From: Pelagibacterium luteolum
GTDB taxonomy: Bacteria > Pseudomonadota > Alphaproteobacteria > Rhizobiales > Devosiaceae
Reading direction: 5' to 3'
DNA: 64,000 bases
NCBI RefSeq assembly: GCF_900100665.1
Contig: NZ_FNCS01000011.1
Span: forward strand, 33,493-97,492
Shown here: piece after piece, positions 9,830 to 18,209 of the stretch
Position numbering within the stretch: position 1 is the first letter of the stretch
Layout: each line of letters begins with the position of its first letter
The notes under the pieces: generated by a model
What the model was told of the DNA's origin: nothing
What the model saw: only the letters and a program-made list of their open reading frames with translations
Database searches by the model: none
Translations under genes and position numbers: made by a program

Positions 9830-10202
9830 GTCCGGGTTCCGCCCACATGAGCCGGAACGCCGCACATTCGCCGGCTCCGATCTGTGACAATTCACAGCCA
9901 GAGCGTTGGCGGTGCAGGACGGCGCTTCTGGTTTGCGAATCCGGATTCGCAATTGCAGGTGTCATATCTGCCCATCATGCGCGAGCAACAATCCTCGACA
10001 AGCCGCTGCCAATCGGCGGCCCGTTGCCGGTGCCGGCCCCGGATCAGCCGAATAGCCTTTAGGCCGGGGGCCCCGCACCTGGGGCGCGTCAGCAAGAAGT
10101 GGAAACTGTTCTGCGGTTCGTGACGCCAATGAAACGAGAACAGAGATCAAGCCCACAATTACAGGCCCCCAAAGGGATCCGGACGTGAGTAGCGGATCAA
10201 AT
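9830..10202. other. Intergenic stretch between convergent genes, left flank of the recombinase block
   Basis: These 373 bases lie between the sugar transferase and the DUF3102-like gene, which converge. No open frame here has a convincing start or family resemblance. The only clear structure is the 20-bp palindrome described separately. A GC-rich GCCCC...GGGGC patch near 10070 may be a weak terminator, but it has no T tract. Confidence 0.5.
9934..9953. repeat. Perfect 20-bp palindrome
   Basis: TTGCGAATCCGGATTCGCAA reads identically on both strands with no mismatch. It lies in the noncoding stretch at the left boundary of the recombinase block. It could be a regulator or recombinase binding site, or a transcript hairpin; with zero loop, a protein-binding dyad is more likely than a terminator. 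Confidence 0.7.
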
Positions 10203-10841
10203 CTAAAGCGCGAGTTCGTGGCTGGGGGCCAGTGGCGACGTTGCGACATCCTCAAGCATTTTCGCAAGGGGGGCCATGTTGGCCTGCCGGAGCAGGTCGA
10301 TCAGATCACCGATCTGATCCCCCGCAAGCTCGTGTACAAAATTTGCAGCCTTTATCTGCGCTTGTTTGACTTCCGCTTGGCGCCGCGTTCTGGCTTCCTG
10401 CCCCTCTGATCCCAAAACGATGTCGGCCACGCGCTTGCAGATCAGCGCATCGGTCTCGAGCTTGCCATCCTCGATGTCACCAACAATCTCATCACGCAAT
10501 ACATCGCTCAACTCCTCCGAAGACAGTGCCTTGAGCGTCTTGAGCTGCAAGACCAGCAATTTTGGCTGATCATTCGGCAGCGTGGCGGCAATGCGCATAT
10601 AGATCTGGGCGCTTCGGCGCCCAAACGGCAGATTCTTGTCGACCCAGCTACAAAACAGACCATGCTCCATGTTTCCCTTGGCGTCAGTCAACAACTGCCC
10701 GACATCAAAATAGTACTTTCCCATCGCCTTGAGAGCCTTGTCGATCAGAGGCTTGTGCTGCTTGAGACGCGCGGCATCTTCAGGCGCAATCTTGCTTGGC
10801 ATCACGGCTGCCGGGCGTTTTTCAGATTTATTATCAGTCAT
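10203..10841 (-). CDS. DUF3102-like protein of unknown function
   Basis: A 212-residue protein with no signal peptide or membrane segment. The region about 25-100 (DKALKAMGKYYFDVGQLLTDAK..MEHGLFCSWVDKNLPFGRRSAQIYMRIAATLP) resembles the DUF3102 pattern of a helical domain found in phage, plasmid and island genes: a stretch about growing in a vessel 'HG.F..W', then an Arg-rich helix ending in MRIA. Function is unknown; a DNA-associated role is only a guess. It is transcribed away from the gene at 10969, leaving a 127-bp shared control region that contains TTGACA at 10914. It neighbours a tyrosine recombinase, so it is probably cargo or accessory to a mobile block. Confidence 0.65.
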   Translation of the reverse strand: MTDNKSEKRPAAVMPSKIAPEDAARLKQHKPLIDKALKAMGKYYFDVGQLLTDAKGNMEHGLFCSWVDKNLPFGRRSAQIYMRIAATLPNDQPKLLVLQLKTLKALSSEELSDVLRDEIVGDIEDGKLETDALICKRVADIVLGSEGQEARTRRQAEVKQAQIKAANFVHELAGDQIGDLIDLLRQANMAPLAKMLEDVATSPLAPSHELAL

Positions 10842-10968
10842 GATCGATAGTCCTCTCGATTGATCAGCGCTTTTTGCAAGACGCCCCTAAGTGTGTAATA
10901 CTGTCTAACACGTTTGACAAGGGCTAAAATTCCCGCCATCTCTCAGTGAGCTAATCAGGACAAACACC

Positions 10969-11844
10969 ATGACCGTCAACGGGTCCTGGCACGAGCGTGC
11001 GCTCGAGCTTCGCAAAGCGCTTGCCGACCAGCCTCAGGCAGGGAAACTCTATTTGATCGAGCGGGCTTCAGATCGGCTCGGCATTGCCGCGCAGACCGCC
11101 GCACAGCTCATTCGGGCCTCGGAGTTTCTCGATCGGCTCAACGATCCGGCGCTGGGAACGATGATCGCAGCAATGCCATATCAATCGGTTATTGCGATCG
11201 AGCGCTGGTATCTTCGCGATCCAAATGGACTGAAAACCTTTCTTGAGATCACTCCATCCCCTTCCGTGCGCCAGATCATCGCGGCCGAGCGCGCATCGCG
11301 TGCAACAGTGGATTTACCACCCCACCGCGGGAACCCGGCTCAGCACTTAATCGCGCATTTCTCGCAATACGATCACATACAGGCCGGACCGACTTTGCGC
11401 CGGCTCCTAGACCACTGGAGCATTTCCGCCCCCGATCTTGGACGCGCGGTCTGGTCCCAAAGCACCGGCTATGCCCGCGATGTTGGCCTTGAATGGCAAA
11501 CCCGCACGCCAGAGGGAACGACGATCGCCCTCGCTACCGGCCCGACATCTCTTACTCTGGGTCGATACTCCCGTAGCGCCAAAACAATCTGGTTTGAAGC
11601 ATCACACGCGGCAACACTGTGCGACATCATCTTTTATCTGTTGCCAAACGATGCCGCACGGGACGCCTGTCTGTCCGGCATGCCTCTGCCGCCCACTGGT
11701 CTCCAGCAATGGCCAGAGTGGAACGATATCAAAAATTCCAAACGCGGCGCGCCACGATCAGGGCCATTGCGTCCAGCCTCACCACGCGGCGGCGTTGCAA
11801 TTTTCACGACGCCGGAGCGGGCCGTCATGGACTTCCAGACATGA
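10969..11844 (+). CDS. Hypothetical protein of the recombinase block
   Basis: A 291-residue protein of no family I recognise. It is mostly soluble, with a predicted helical N-terminal half (ASDRLGIAAQTAAQLIRASEFLDRL) that could contain a helix-turn-helix-like segment; this is weak. There are no membrane helices and no catalytic motif. It begins at ATG 10969, 127 bases from the divergent DUF3102-like gene. Its stop overlaps the next start as ATGA, so the two genes are coupled and probably work together. Both are found only beside the recombinase here. Confidence 0.6.
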   Translation: MTVNGSWHERALELRKALADQPQAGKLYLIERASDRLGIAAQTAAQLIRASEFLDRLNDPALGTMIAAMPYQSVIAIERWYLRDPNGLKTFLEITPSPSVRQIIAAERASRATVDLPPHRGNPAQHLIAHFSQYDHIQAGPTLRRLLDHWSISAPDLGRAVWSQSTGYARDVGLEWQTRTPEGTTIALATGPTSLTLGRYSRSAKTIWFEASHAATLCDIIFYLLPNDAARDACLSGMPLPPTGLQQWPEWNDIKNSKRGAPRSGPLRPASPRGGVAIFTTPERAVMDFQT

Positions 11845-12821
11845 CGGCCTTTGACATCGTAAAGGCGCCGATCTTTTTTCGCGATATCGTCAAACGCAAA
11901 CGGCGACGCGTCATGGAGCCGGTAAACGTGCTCATGCGCGTGCCGATCAAACTGCCGCCGCTGGATCCGGACAGGCTCTCCACCCCGCAAGAGTTCGGCG
12001 AACAAGATGGGCTCTTTCTGCATTCCACTGAGATAATGGCCCGGTGCAGCCAGCCATCCGGCCAAGCATACACTCTGGAGGACTTGCGAGAGCTCGAACG
12101 CTGCTCCGCAGAGGATCTCGTCGATGCTTTGGTGAAATCGCCCCGGCACCCCTATGCACCAGTTCTTGACGACGAAATGCGCAATCTCGCGGTCATCGAG
12201 CGCGACTGGGGGTCCCAATGCGACAAGGCATTGGCCTGGCTGCAAAAGCTGGCAAGTGTGGAGGGCGACATTTATGCACCCATTCCCTATCCATGCCTTG
12301 CGATATCGCTCGATACTGCCTCGCATCAACTGAAAGGTCAGGCGGTCCCCACGCCCAGGCAGTCTCCCGCCTTATTGCTGCCCACGCTCTACCTGCCTCT
12401 CGACATGCCCGCCTCGGTCCCGGACGACATCAGACGCGTCATAGACCTGCCCTGGGCCGGACGCGGAATCCCTCACAGCCCATCACGGCAGGGGTTAGGC
12501 CTGCCACCCTCCGACCGTAATTATTGGGCCGTCCGAACGTTTGCCGGGCTCTTCGATTATCTGGAACTCAAAGGGTCAGAACTCTGGCCAGGCGAGCTTC
12601 CTTATGGTGAGCTGGCGGCAGCCAATGCAGCGCTGAGACGCGTTGAGCGCCACGAGGTTTCACACGACTGGATCGGCCTTTTCCTCGGCGCCGAGCCCGA
12701 TCGTTTCGGATCAAACAGCCAATATATTCAAGCGCTGCAATCTCTGTTGCGGGCATACTACGCCGCCCTGGACGAACCCGTGCCGCCCGACGCATCCGAG
12801 CTGTCCGGTCTTACGCTGTAG
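11841..12821 (+). CDS. Hypothetical protein, coupled to the preceding gene
   Basis: A 326-residue protein of unknown function. I place the start at ATG 11841, which overlaps the previous stop (ATGA), rather than at an upstream in-frame start inside that gene. The early residues are basic (RDIVKRKRRRVMEPVN). The rest is Pro- and Leu-rich with no recognisable domain, signal peptide or membrane span. A 6-bp inverted repeat (GCGCCC 12823-12828, GGGCGC 12840-12845) follows the stop but lacks a T run, so it is at best a weak terminator. Confidence 0.6.
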   Translation: MTAFDIVKAPIFFRDIVKRKRRRVMEPVNVLMRVPIKLPPLDPDRLSTPQEFGEQDGLFLHSTEIMARCSQPSGQAYTLEDLRELERCSAEDLVDALVKSPRHPYAPVLDDEMRNLAVIERDWGSQCDKALAWLQKLASVEGDIYAPIPYPCLAISLDTASHQLKGQAVPTPRQSPALLLPTLYLPLDMPASVPDDIRRVIDLPWAGRGIPHSPSRQGLGLPPSDRNYWAVRTFAGLFDYLELKGSELWPGELPYGELAAANAALRRVERHEVSHDWIGLFLGAEPDRFGSNSQYIQALQSLLRAYYAALDEPVPPDASELSGLTL

Positions 12822-13034
12822 AGCGCCCCCACAATAAGAGGGCGCCACTCGCCCGGCCCAAAAAGCGCGACACGGCATGGATCGTCCATCATTTTCATTG
12901 GAACCAAGACATGATCTCGCTGCGCGAAACGGCTGTCCAAAGATACGCATGTCAACGCCTCTTCGAACCGCCGGTGAGCGCGTCCAGAGAGCGTGGAAAC
13001 GGCGTTTGAACAAGCGGACTATACGCTTCCCTCT

Positions 13035-14201
13035 CTATACCCCTCCCTTGAACCCCTTGTCTGGCCGTTCCCTGGCAGGTGATTGCTTTTGGAACCGAGC
13101 CGGCACGCCCCCGTGCGCATCCCTCTCCTTTTCAAATTTTTCCCAAAGCTCTGCGCCCGATGGCTCTGCGACAGGCTTGCGGGTTGCCGCTTCGCCAAAG
13201 AACCGCTCAGCTTCCGCTGCGGTCGCAGACACTGCGTCGCCAACATCAGGCGTGCCGCTCTTATCGGGCGCCGGCTGCCAGTGTTCGGCAATAAAAACAG
13301 CGGCTGCCCTGCGTTCGTCTTCGGTGACCCAGTGGACAATGATGCCACCCGCGCCCTGCCCGTAACCCATTTGGCTCTTAAGGCCCAGATGTCCCGCCAG
13401 AAGCCGGATCTGTTCCATGCTCAAGCCCAACTCCCGCCACCGCGCAACAGCAACGTGCCGCCCGAAATAAAGACTGATCCGCTTCTTGCACGCCGCCAAT
13501 GATGCGCGCGCCAACATCGAGGCAAGCGCATTCCGCCAGGCGACGAAATCACCGGTGTCGATCGCGTTCGATGTCAGACAAATGAGCAAATCGAGCGCAA
13601 CGAGATCTTCGGGCCCCCAACCCAGCAACGGGATTGACCGCTCCGGATTGCCCGTCAGCTTTGCCGTTTGAACAATGCACACATGGCCCTGTCGCCGCAT
13701 CCCGATCAATTCGATCGGACGAATACCCAACCGCGGCGCGCACAGCAGATACAACAGCAAGACGATTTCCCGCCTGTCTTTTGGACGCGTGACAAGTTTG
13801 GCGTTCGCCTGGGCGCTGCGCGCCCGCTTGAGGACCCTTGCCGCAAGCCGATCGCGCGTCTTCCTGATATCGCTATAGCGCGGCATTGTGATCTTGAGCC
13901 TGCTCGTCCGATCCTCATCGGGTGTGCCGCTGCGCTCATTGAGCCAGGTCAGCATTCTCTCTTGCGCTACCGCGACCCGGTCCACATCGACCCCCTTTTT
14001 GGCGAAGGTCTTGCAGACCCGCTTGATGGCCTGGCGATAGACCAGCACCGTCCCCGGACACAGGATATGGTCCTGGCGGAGCTGATGCCGGCAAAAGGCG
14101 TCAAGTGCGCTTTCATAGGATGCAACGCCCGCAGCAAAAGCGTGCCGCGACAGCTGCCGGGCCGTTTGGGCGTAAAAGAGGGTTGTCGAGGGCTTTCTCA
14201 T
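13035..14201 (-). CDS. Tyrosine recombinase/integrase-like protein
   Basis: A 388-residue protein with the tyrosine-recombinase catalytic layout: Arg161 in GIRPIELIGM, a candidate beta-hairpin Lys in QTAKLTGNP, Arg248 in YFGRHVAVARW, His271 in LLAGHLG and the expected nucleophile Tyr280 nine residues after that His. The usual box II His is replaced by Tyr245. An N-terminal core-binding-like region precedes it (about 15-100). About 108 residues follow the nucleophile, an unusually long, polar, basic tail. It faces the three unknown genes and begins beside a 7-bp inverted repeat. It is likely the recombination enzyme of a small mobile or formerly mobile block; its substrate sites are unknown. 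Confidence 0.72.
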   Translation of the reverse strand: MRKPSTTLFYAQTARQLSRHAFAAGVASYESALDAFCRHQLRQDHILCPGTVLVYRQAIKRVCKTFAKKGVDVDRVAVAQERMLTWLNERSGTPDEDRTSRLKITMPRYSDIRKTRDRLAARVLKRARSAQANAKLVTRPKDRREIVLLLYLLCAPRLGIRPIELIGMRRQGHVCIVQTAKLTGNPERSIPLLGWGPEDLVALDLLICLTSNAIDTGDFVAWRNALASMLARASLAACKKRISLYFGRHVAVARWRELGLSMEQIRLLAGHLGLKSQMGYGQGAGGIIVHWVTEDERRAAAVFIAEHWQPAPDKSGTPDVGDAVSATAAEAERFFGEAATRKPVAEPSGAELWEKFEKERDAHGGVPARFQKQSPARERPDKGFKGGV

Positions 14202-14207
14202 TGGGGG

Positions 14208-14240
14208 TCCGTATATTAGTCGACGTTTTTATCATACGGA
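14208..14240. repeat. Inverted repeat directly upstream of the recombinase gene
   Basis: TCCGTAT (14208-14214) and ATACGGA (14234-14240) are perfect inverted 7-mers separated by 19 AT-rich bases, starting 7 bases before the recombinase start codon. The layout resembles a tyrosine-recombinase core site with two arms around a spacer, although the spacer is long. It could instead be an operator for the gene. Confidence 0.45.
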
Positions 14241-14920
14241 GATGTCCTGGTCAAGTTATTGTTTTTGTGGGTGTTTCTCCTCGTCACTCCCGCGTTTCGT
14301 TACGTTGCGAGTTTTCCCGGTCTATTGCGCTTGCGGCGCGGCGTGGGCCCGAAACAGGTGGGGCGGGTAACGGAAATATAGAACCAGGGGCAAAATCATT
14401 GAGACTCGTGGCGCCAGGGCCGAAACAGCGCGCCATTTGCCCAGTCGCGGCCATGCAGATGCCTCGTCGCGCCGCAAGATGGGGGGGAAGCAATGCCGTT
14501 TTTGCCGGGCTAGAGGGAACCGGACATTCGATCAGCAAGCGGTCGCGCCTGTTCGAGCGGCGGGCGCAAAGACAAAATCCGGTTGCAGCCAAAGGCAGCA
14601 TTGGTCGGCTTCGGCCTCCGGAGACACCCGGAAACGGGGAGGTTGTGCGATAACGCTACAGGGCGATGAGTACGCGTATTAGCACTCAAGCTCGCCTATC
14701 CAACAAACTCGATTGGCCCATCATACAGTGCGATCTGGCCAGGATCATCCCCTCAGAACCGATGTCACGCGAGCGGTACAAACGTCTGGAGTGAACTCTG
14801 GGCGGCGCTTAGGTTTGGCGATGCGAGCACGCAAAGAACATCGTGCCGGAATTCATCGCCCCCATGCATCACAGCGCTTAAGGCTCTACGATAACGAAAG
14901 TGCCATTATGCGTTCCGATC
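14241..14920. other. Gene-poor 680-bp stretch
   Basis: No open frame in this interval looks like a protein on either strand, and I see no tRNA cloverleaf, IS end or long repeat. The frames present are Arg/Ala/Pro-rich translations typical of noncoding GC-rich DNA. It separates the recombinase gene from the GT8 pair and may be decayed sequence at the right edge of the inserted block. Confidence 0.5.
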
Positions 14921-15808
14921 TCACGGACGTTTTGGCCGTAGAAATGGAAGATGCTTTTCAAACCTCTGACGAACCCGGAAACGCAGATAGCTGTAATACA
15001 GTTCGTTCGTCATGACGTGCCGGTATGAGCGCGCGAAGGCAACGCGGGACGTTAGGTTCCAGGGTTTGCGTTCACCTGTGTAGTGAAGGACGAATGGGTC
15101 CAGAGCCATGTGCACACGGCGTGGGCCGATGAAATTCCATCTGGGTTCGAGGAGCAACACTTCATCTTTGAAGACGATATTGAGCAGGTCCTGATCATAA
15201 TAGATCCGGCTCATCGTCCCATCTGCGGTAAAGCGCGCGAGCCGTCCAGGTATATCGGCGTCGCGCCATTTTGCCCTGTCGATCACGATAAGGCCTGCAT
15301 TGAAATAGGGATCCGCTGGATCGATCAGGTCTCGGTTTTCCCTTGCATCGCGACGATTGGCAATCTGGAGCGCTGTGGGGTCGGGCACGGCGCCAATGGA
15401 GTTGCCCTCGAGATCTAGCTCCGCAAGCTTTTCGATTGGCGCCATGACCATCATGTCGCAATCAAGATAGATGACGCGCACTACATCGGTGGGCAGCAGC
15501 TTGTCCAACATGAGGCGCGCATAGACGATGTTGGTCATGCGCGGATGGTAGGGCAATCCGGCGACGAGTTCAGCAAATTCTCTGTTGGTGCCCAGATCGT
15601 AAAAGAGCAGCGAAGCGCCGAATTCCTCTTCGATCTTCAAGAGGTCGTTTCGGTGATCTGCCGTGAGCGGACGGTGGCAGAGATGAAAGACGAGATCGTT
15701 GCGCCTCTTTGTATGGAGGCAGATCGACCTCATCACCGCATAGGCCGGCGCCCAATAGCTATCGTCAAAGGTCAGCGCAACGTGAATGGATTTGTCCTGG
15801 GCGATCAT
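14921..15808 (-). CDS. Family 8 glycosyltransferase (copy 2)
   Basis: A 295-residue GT-A-fold retaining transferase of family GT8 (LPS galactosyl/glucosyltransferase type). It starts with HVALTFDDSYWAPAYAVMRSI, which binds the nucleotide sugar. The metal-binding D-x-D is in VIYLDCDMMVMAPI, followed by PYFNAGLIVIDRAKWR and the C-terminal LHYTGERKPW (H-x-x-G/T-x-x-K-P-W pattern of GT8). It starts 3 bases after its paralogue ends and is the last gene of a wzy-like/GT8/GT8 operon. It probably adds a hexose to the O-antigen or core; donor and acceptor are unknown. Confidence 0.9.
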   Translation of the reverse strand: MIAQDKSIHVALTFDDSYWAPAYAVMRSICLHTKRRNDLVFHLCHRPLTADHRNDLLKIEEEFGASLLFYDLGTNREFAELVAGLPYHPRMTNIVYARLMLDKLLPTDVVRVIYLDCDMMVMAPIEKLAELDLEGNSIGAVPDPTALQIANRRDARENRDLIDPADPYFNAGLIVIDRAKWRDADIPGRLARFTADGTMSRIYYDQDLLNIVFKDEVLLLEPRWNFIGPRRVHMALDPFVLHYTGERKPWNLTSRVAFARSYRHVMTNELYYSYLRFRVRQRFEKHLPFLRPKRP

Positions 15809-15811
15809 TGT

Positions 15812-16699
15812 CTATCGGGGAGCGAGAAAGGGGAGGAATTTGGCGAGGCGCTTTTGCGTACGATAACGCAAGAACCGATAGAAGAGCGCGTTCGTCATAA
15901 CGTGACGATACATCCGCGCATATCCCGCACGTGACAGAAGCTGCCAAGGGCGGTTGCGACCGGTGAAATGGAGATTGAACGGGTTGAGCGAAACATGTGC
16001 GGGTTCCGGGTCCACGACATTCCAAAGCGTGTCCAGACGCTCCCAATTGTTCTTCATGATCAAGTTGATGACGTTCTGGCTGTAGCTGAGTTTCTCCACA
16101 GTTCCCTCAGCTATGAGCTTCTCAAGATGCTCGGCGACGTTCTGTTCGCGCCACCTATCAACGTCGATAACCATCAGACCCGCATTGAAATAGGGATCGG
16201 CCGGGTGAAGGATATTGTCGCGTTCTTTTATGTCTCTGCCGGAGCCGATCAACTTCCCCCAAGGGTCCTCCACGGCGGCTAGGGGCTTTCCGTTCAACTC
16301 GACGTTCCAGAGGTTTTCAATAGGGGCCATGACCATCATGTCGCAATCGAGATAGATCAGGCGCTGGACATCCTGAGCGATGAACCGGTCAATCACGAAA
16401 CGCGCATAAACGATGTCGGTCAGACGCTTATGGTTGGGGACGCGTCCCGCCAATTCCTTGAACTTTTCGGTTTTTGTCAGGTCGTAATAGCGCAGCGCTG
16501 CGCCGAACTCTTTGGCAATGCAGTCTAGGTCCGCGCGATGGTCGTCGCTGAGCGGCCGATGGCAGAGGTGAAATATCAAGTCTTTGCGTCGATGCGTGGC
16601 CAGGCAGATGGAGCGCATCAGCGCATACGCAGGCGCCCAGAAGCTGTTGTCGAACGTCAAGGCAATATGGATCGCACCCGTGCTTGGCGGATTGGTCAT
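15812..16699 (-). CDS. Family 8 glycosyltransferase (copy 1)
   Basis: A 295-residue GT8 enzyme, the same length as the next gene and clearly its paralogue (IHIALTFDNSFWAPAYALMRSI, LIYLDCDMMVMAPI, PYFNAGLMVIDVDRWR, LHFTGRNRPW). I chose ATG 16699, preceded by GAAGGAAGAGCC, over an upstream frame extension to 16771 that has no family resemblance. The pair looks like a tandem duplication followed by divergence, since the middle regions and substrate loops differ. Both are expected to act on the cytoplasmic face of the inner membrane. Confidence 0.9.
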   Translation of the reverse strand: MTNPPSTGAIHIALTFDNSFWAPAYALMRSICLATHRRKDLIFHLCHRPLSDDHRADLDCIAKEFGAALRYYDLTKTEKFKELAGRVPNHKRLTDIVYARFVIDRFIAQDVQRLIYLDCDMMVMAPIENLWNVELNGKPLAAVEDPWGKLIGSGRDIKERDNILHPADPYFNAGLMVIDVDRWREQNVAEHLEKLIAEGTVEKLSYSQNVINLIMKNNWERLDTLWNVVDPEPAHVSLNPFNLHFTGRNRPWQLLSRAGYARMYRHVMTNALFYRFLRYRTQKRLAKFLPFLAPR

Positions 16700-16781
16700 C
16701 TTGGCTCTTCCTTCGTCGAAATCTCTGGCGCGCGGTGTCGGCCGATAAACAGCGGGTCCATTGCACGGCACTTATGATGGG

Positions 16782-18053
16782 TCAATGATCCTGCGCCGGT
16801 TCACTTCGTCCGAGAAACTGCGCCTGGCCATCAGGATCGTCCTTGCAATAGCCCAGCAGGACCGCAGTAAACACCGGCCCGAAGCACAACAGCATTTCCG
16901 CAGCGAACGCCGAGCCGAACATGCCATAAATCGCGTAGCATGCGACCATGACAAAGGCTCCGTAGAGACGCTCATGGAACTGGCTGTCACGGATCGACCT
17001 CCAGGTCGCGATGATCGGAACGAGGAGGTAGATGAAATATGCCAGCAGGCCGAACACACCGGCGAGTGCGGCAAAATTTATGTAGTCGTTGTGCAGGTGC
17101 GACCAGCCGGCAACGTCGTCTGCGATTGTTGTGTCGATCATGAAAGGGCGCGCCGCCTCAACATGATGGCGCCAGCCATGCCCAAAGATGGGTTCCTGCA
17201 GAAACGCAAGAATGCCACCTCTAAAAAGTTCGAGACGCATCGCCACAGAACGATCGATCGCCTCGCCTTCGGCGACGAAGAGATAAATTGATTCCAGTGC
17301 GCGAAATGCGCGCACATTTTCTCCAAGAACAATAATCGCAGCCACCGCCAACCCAGCGCCGGCAATCGCCGCCCCTGCCAGTATGATGCGCGCTCGCGGA
17401 GCCAATCTAACGGCTACGAAGACTATGAAAATTGCCGCAAGCGCCATGACAATCATCAGGACCGATCGTGTGCCCGCCAGAACGGTGGCGTAAAGGCCAG
17501 CCACCGGCCCAATAAAAAACACATACCGACGCCAGCCGCTGAAGGCCCAAAACCCCATCAGCGCGAGAAAGCCGAGCATAATGCACATCACTGCGAAAGG
17601 ATTTGTCGTGTTGACCCACCCTACAGCTCGCGGCAGGCCAGATATGCTCACGTCATAAAGCGCCATTCCTAAAGACATGATCGCGCCCACAAGTGCCAGG
17701 ATCGCGATCACCTTGGTATGCCCATGCCCAGCTGACTTATTCATCAGTCCGATGGCTGGGATAAAGAGCAGGAAGGGCAGAAAATTCCCAACATTGTTGA
17801 AGTGTTCCCACCCGCCGGCTGCGAATGTGAAGGCAATGAGAAGGCCGAGAAACGCTAAAAGATACGCGTAGCTCTCCCAGCGATTCATCGAACGGCGAAC
17901 CTCACCGTCCAGAAGGAGCACCGGCCAAGCGGCAACCAAGACTGCAAGATAGATGTAGGGCGATGCGTTCCCGAAAAGATTGGCTAGAGCCAAGAGCGCT
18001 ACCAGCACTATCCATGTTGCCAGCACATGTGTGCGGCCGAGTTCCGCCATCAT
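16782..18053 (-). CDS. O-antigen ligase/polymerase family membrane protein
   Basis: A 423-residue polytopic protein with about ten to twelve hydrophobic segments and one large periplasmic loop. Near its C-terminus it has WSHLHNDYINFAALAGVFGLLAY, the H-N-D-Y...G-x-x-G pattern of the Wzy_C/WaaL family. It either polymerises repeat units or ligates polysaccharide to lipid A-core; sequence alone does not separate these. ATG 18053 (MMAELGRTH) is preferred; a frame start at 18131 would add a segment not typical of the family. It is 82 bases upstream of the GT8 pair. Confidence 0.85.
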   Translation of the reverse strand: MMAELGRTHVLATWIVLVALLALANLFGNASPYIYLAVLVAAWPVLLLDGEVRRSMNRWESYAYLLAFLGLLIAFTFAAGGWEHFNNVGNFLPFLLFIPAIGLMNKSAGHGHTKVIAILALVGAIMSLGMALYDVSISGLPRAVGWVNTTNPFAVMCIMLGFLALMGFWAFSGWRRYVFFIGPVAGLYATVLAGTRSVLMIVMALAAIFIVFVAVRLAPRARIILAGAAIAGAGLAVAAIIVLGENVRAFRALESIYLFVAEGEAIDRSVAMRLELFRGGILAFLQEPIFGHGWRHHVEAARPFMIDTTIADDVAGWSHLHNDYINFAALAGVFGLLAYFIYLLVPIIATWRSIRDSQFHERLYGAFVMVACYAIYGMFGSAFAAEMLLCFGPVFTAVLLGYCKDDPDGQAQFLGRSEPAQDH

Positions 18054-18209
18054 ATTGTTCTCCAAGCAGTTTGGCCCGATGTTGCAGTTTTCCGTCAGTT
18101 GCGTGACACTGGAAAAGGCGAGATATTTCAATTGACGCCGCCAGACTTGATCGCGGCTGGTTCGCTATTCTGATACCCGTCCAGTGAACCCTAAATCAAT
18201 GGTCCAATC

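Noticed and set aside
11619..11840. Upstream extension of the 11841 gene
   Set aside because: It lies wholly inside the preceding gene, while ATG 11841 makes a standard ATGA overlap.
14241..14920. Search for a tRNA gene as an integration target beside the recombinase
   Set aside because: No cloverleaf, T-loop GGTTC pattern or anticodon arm could be found.
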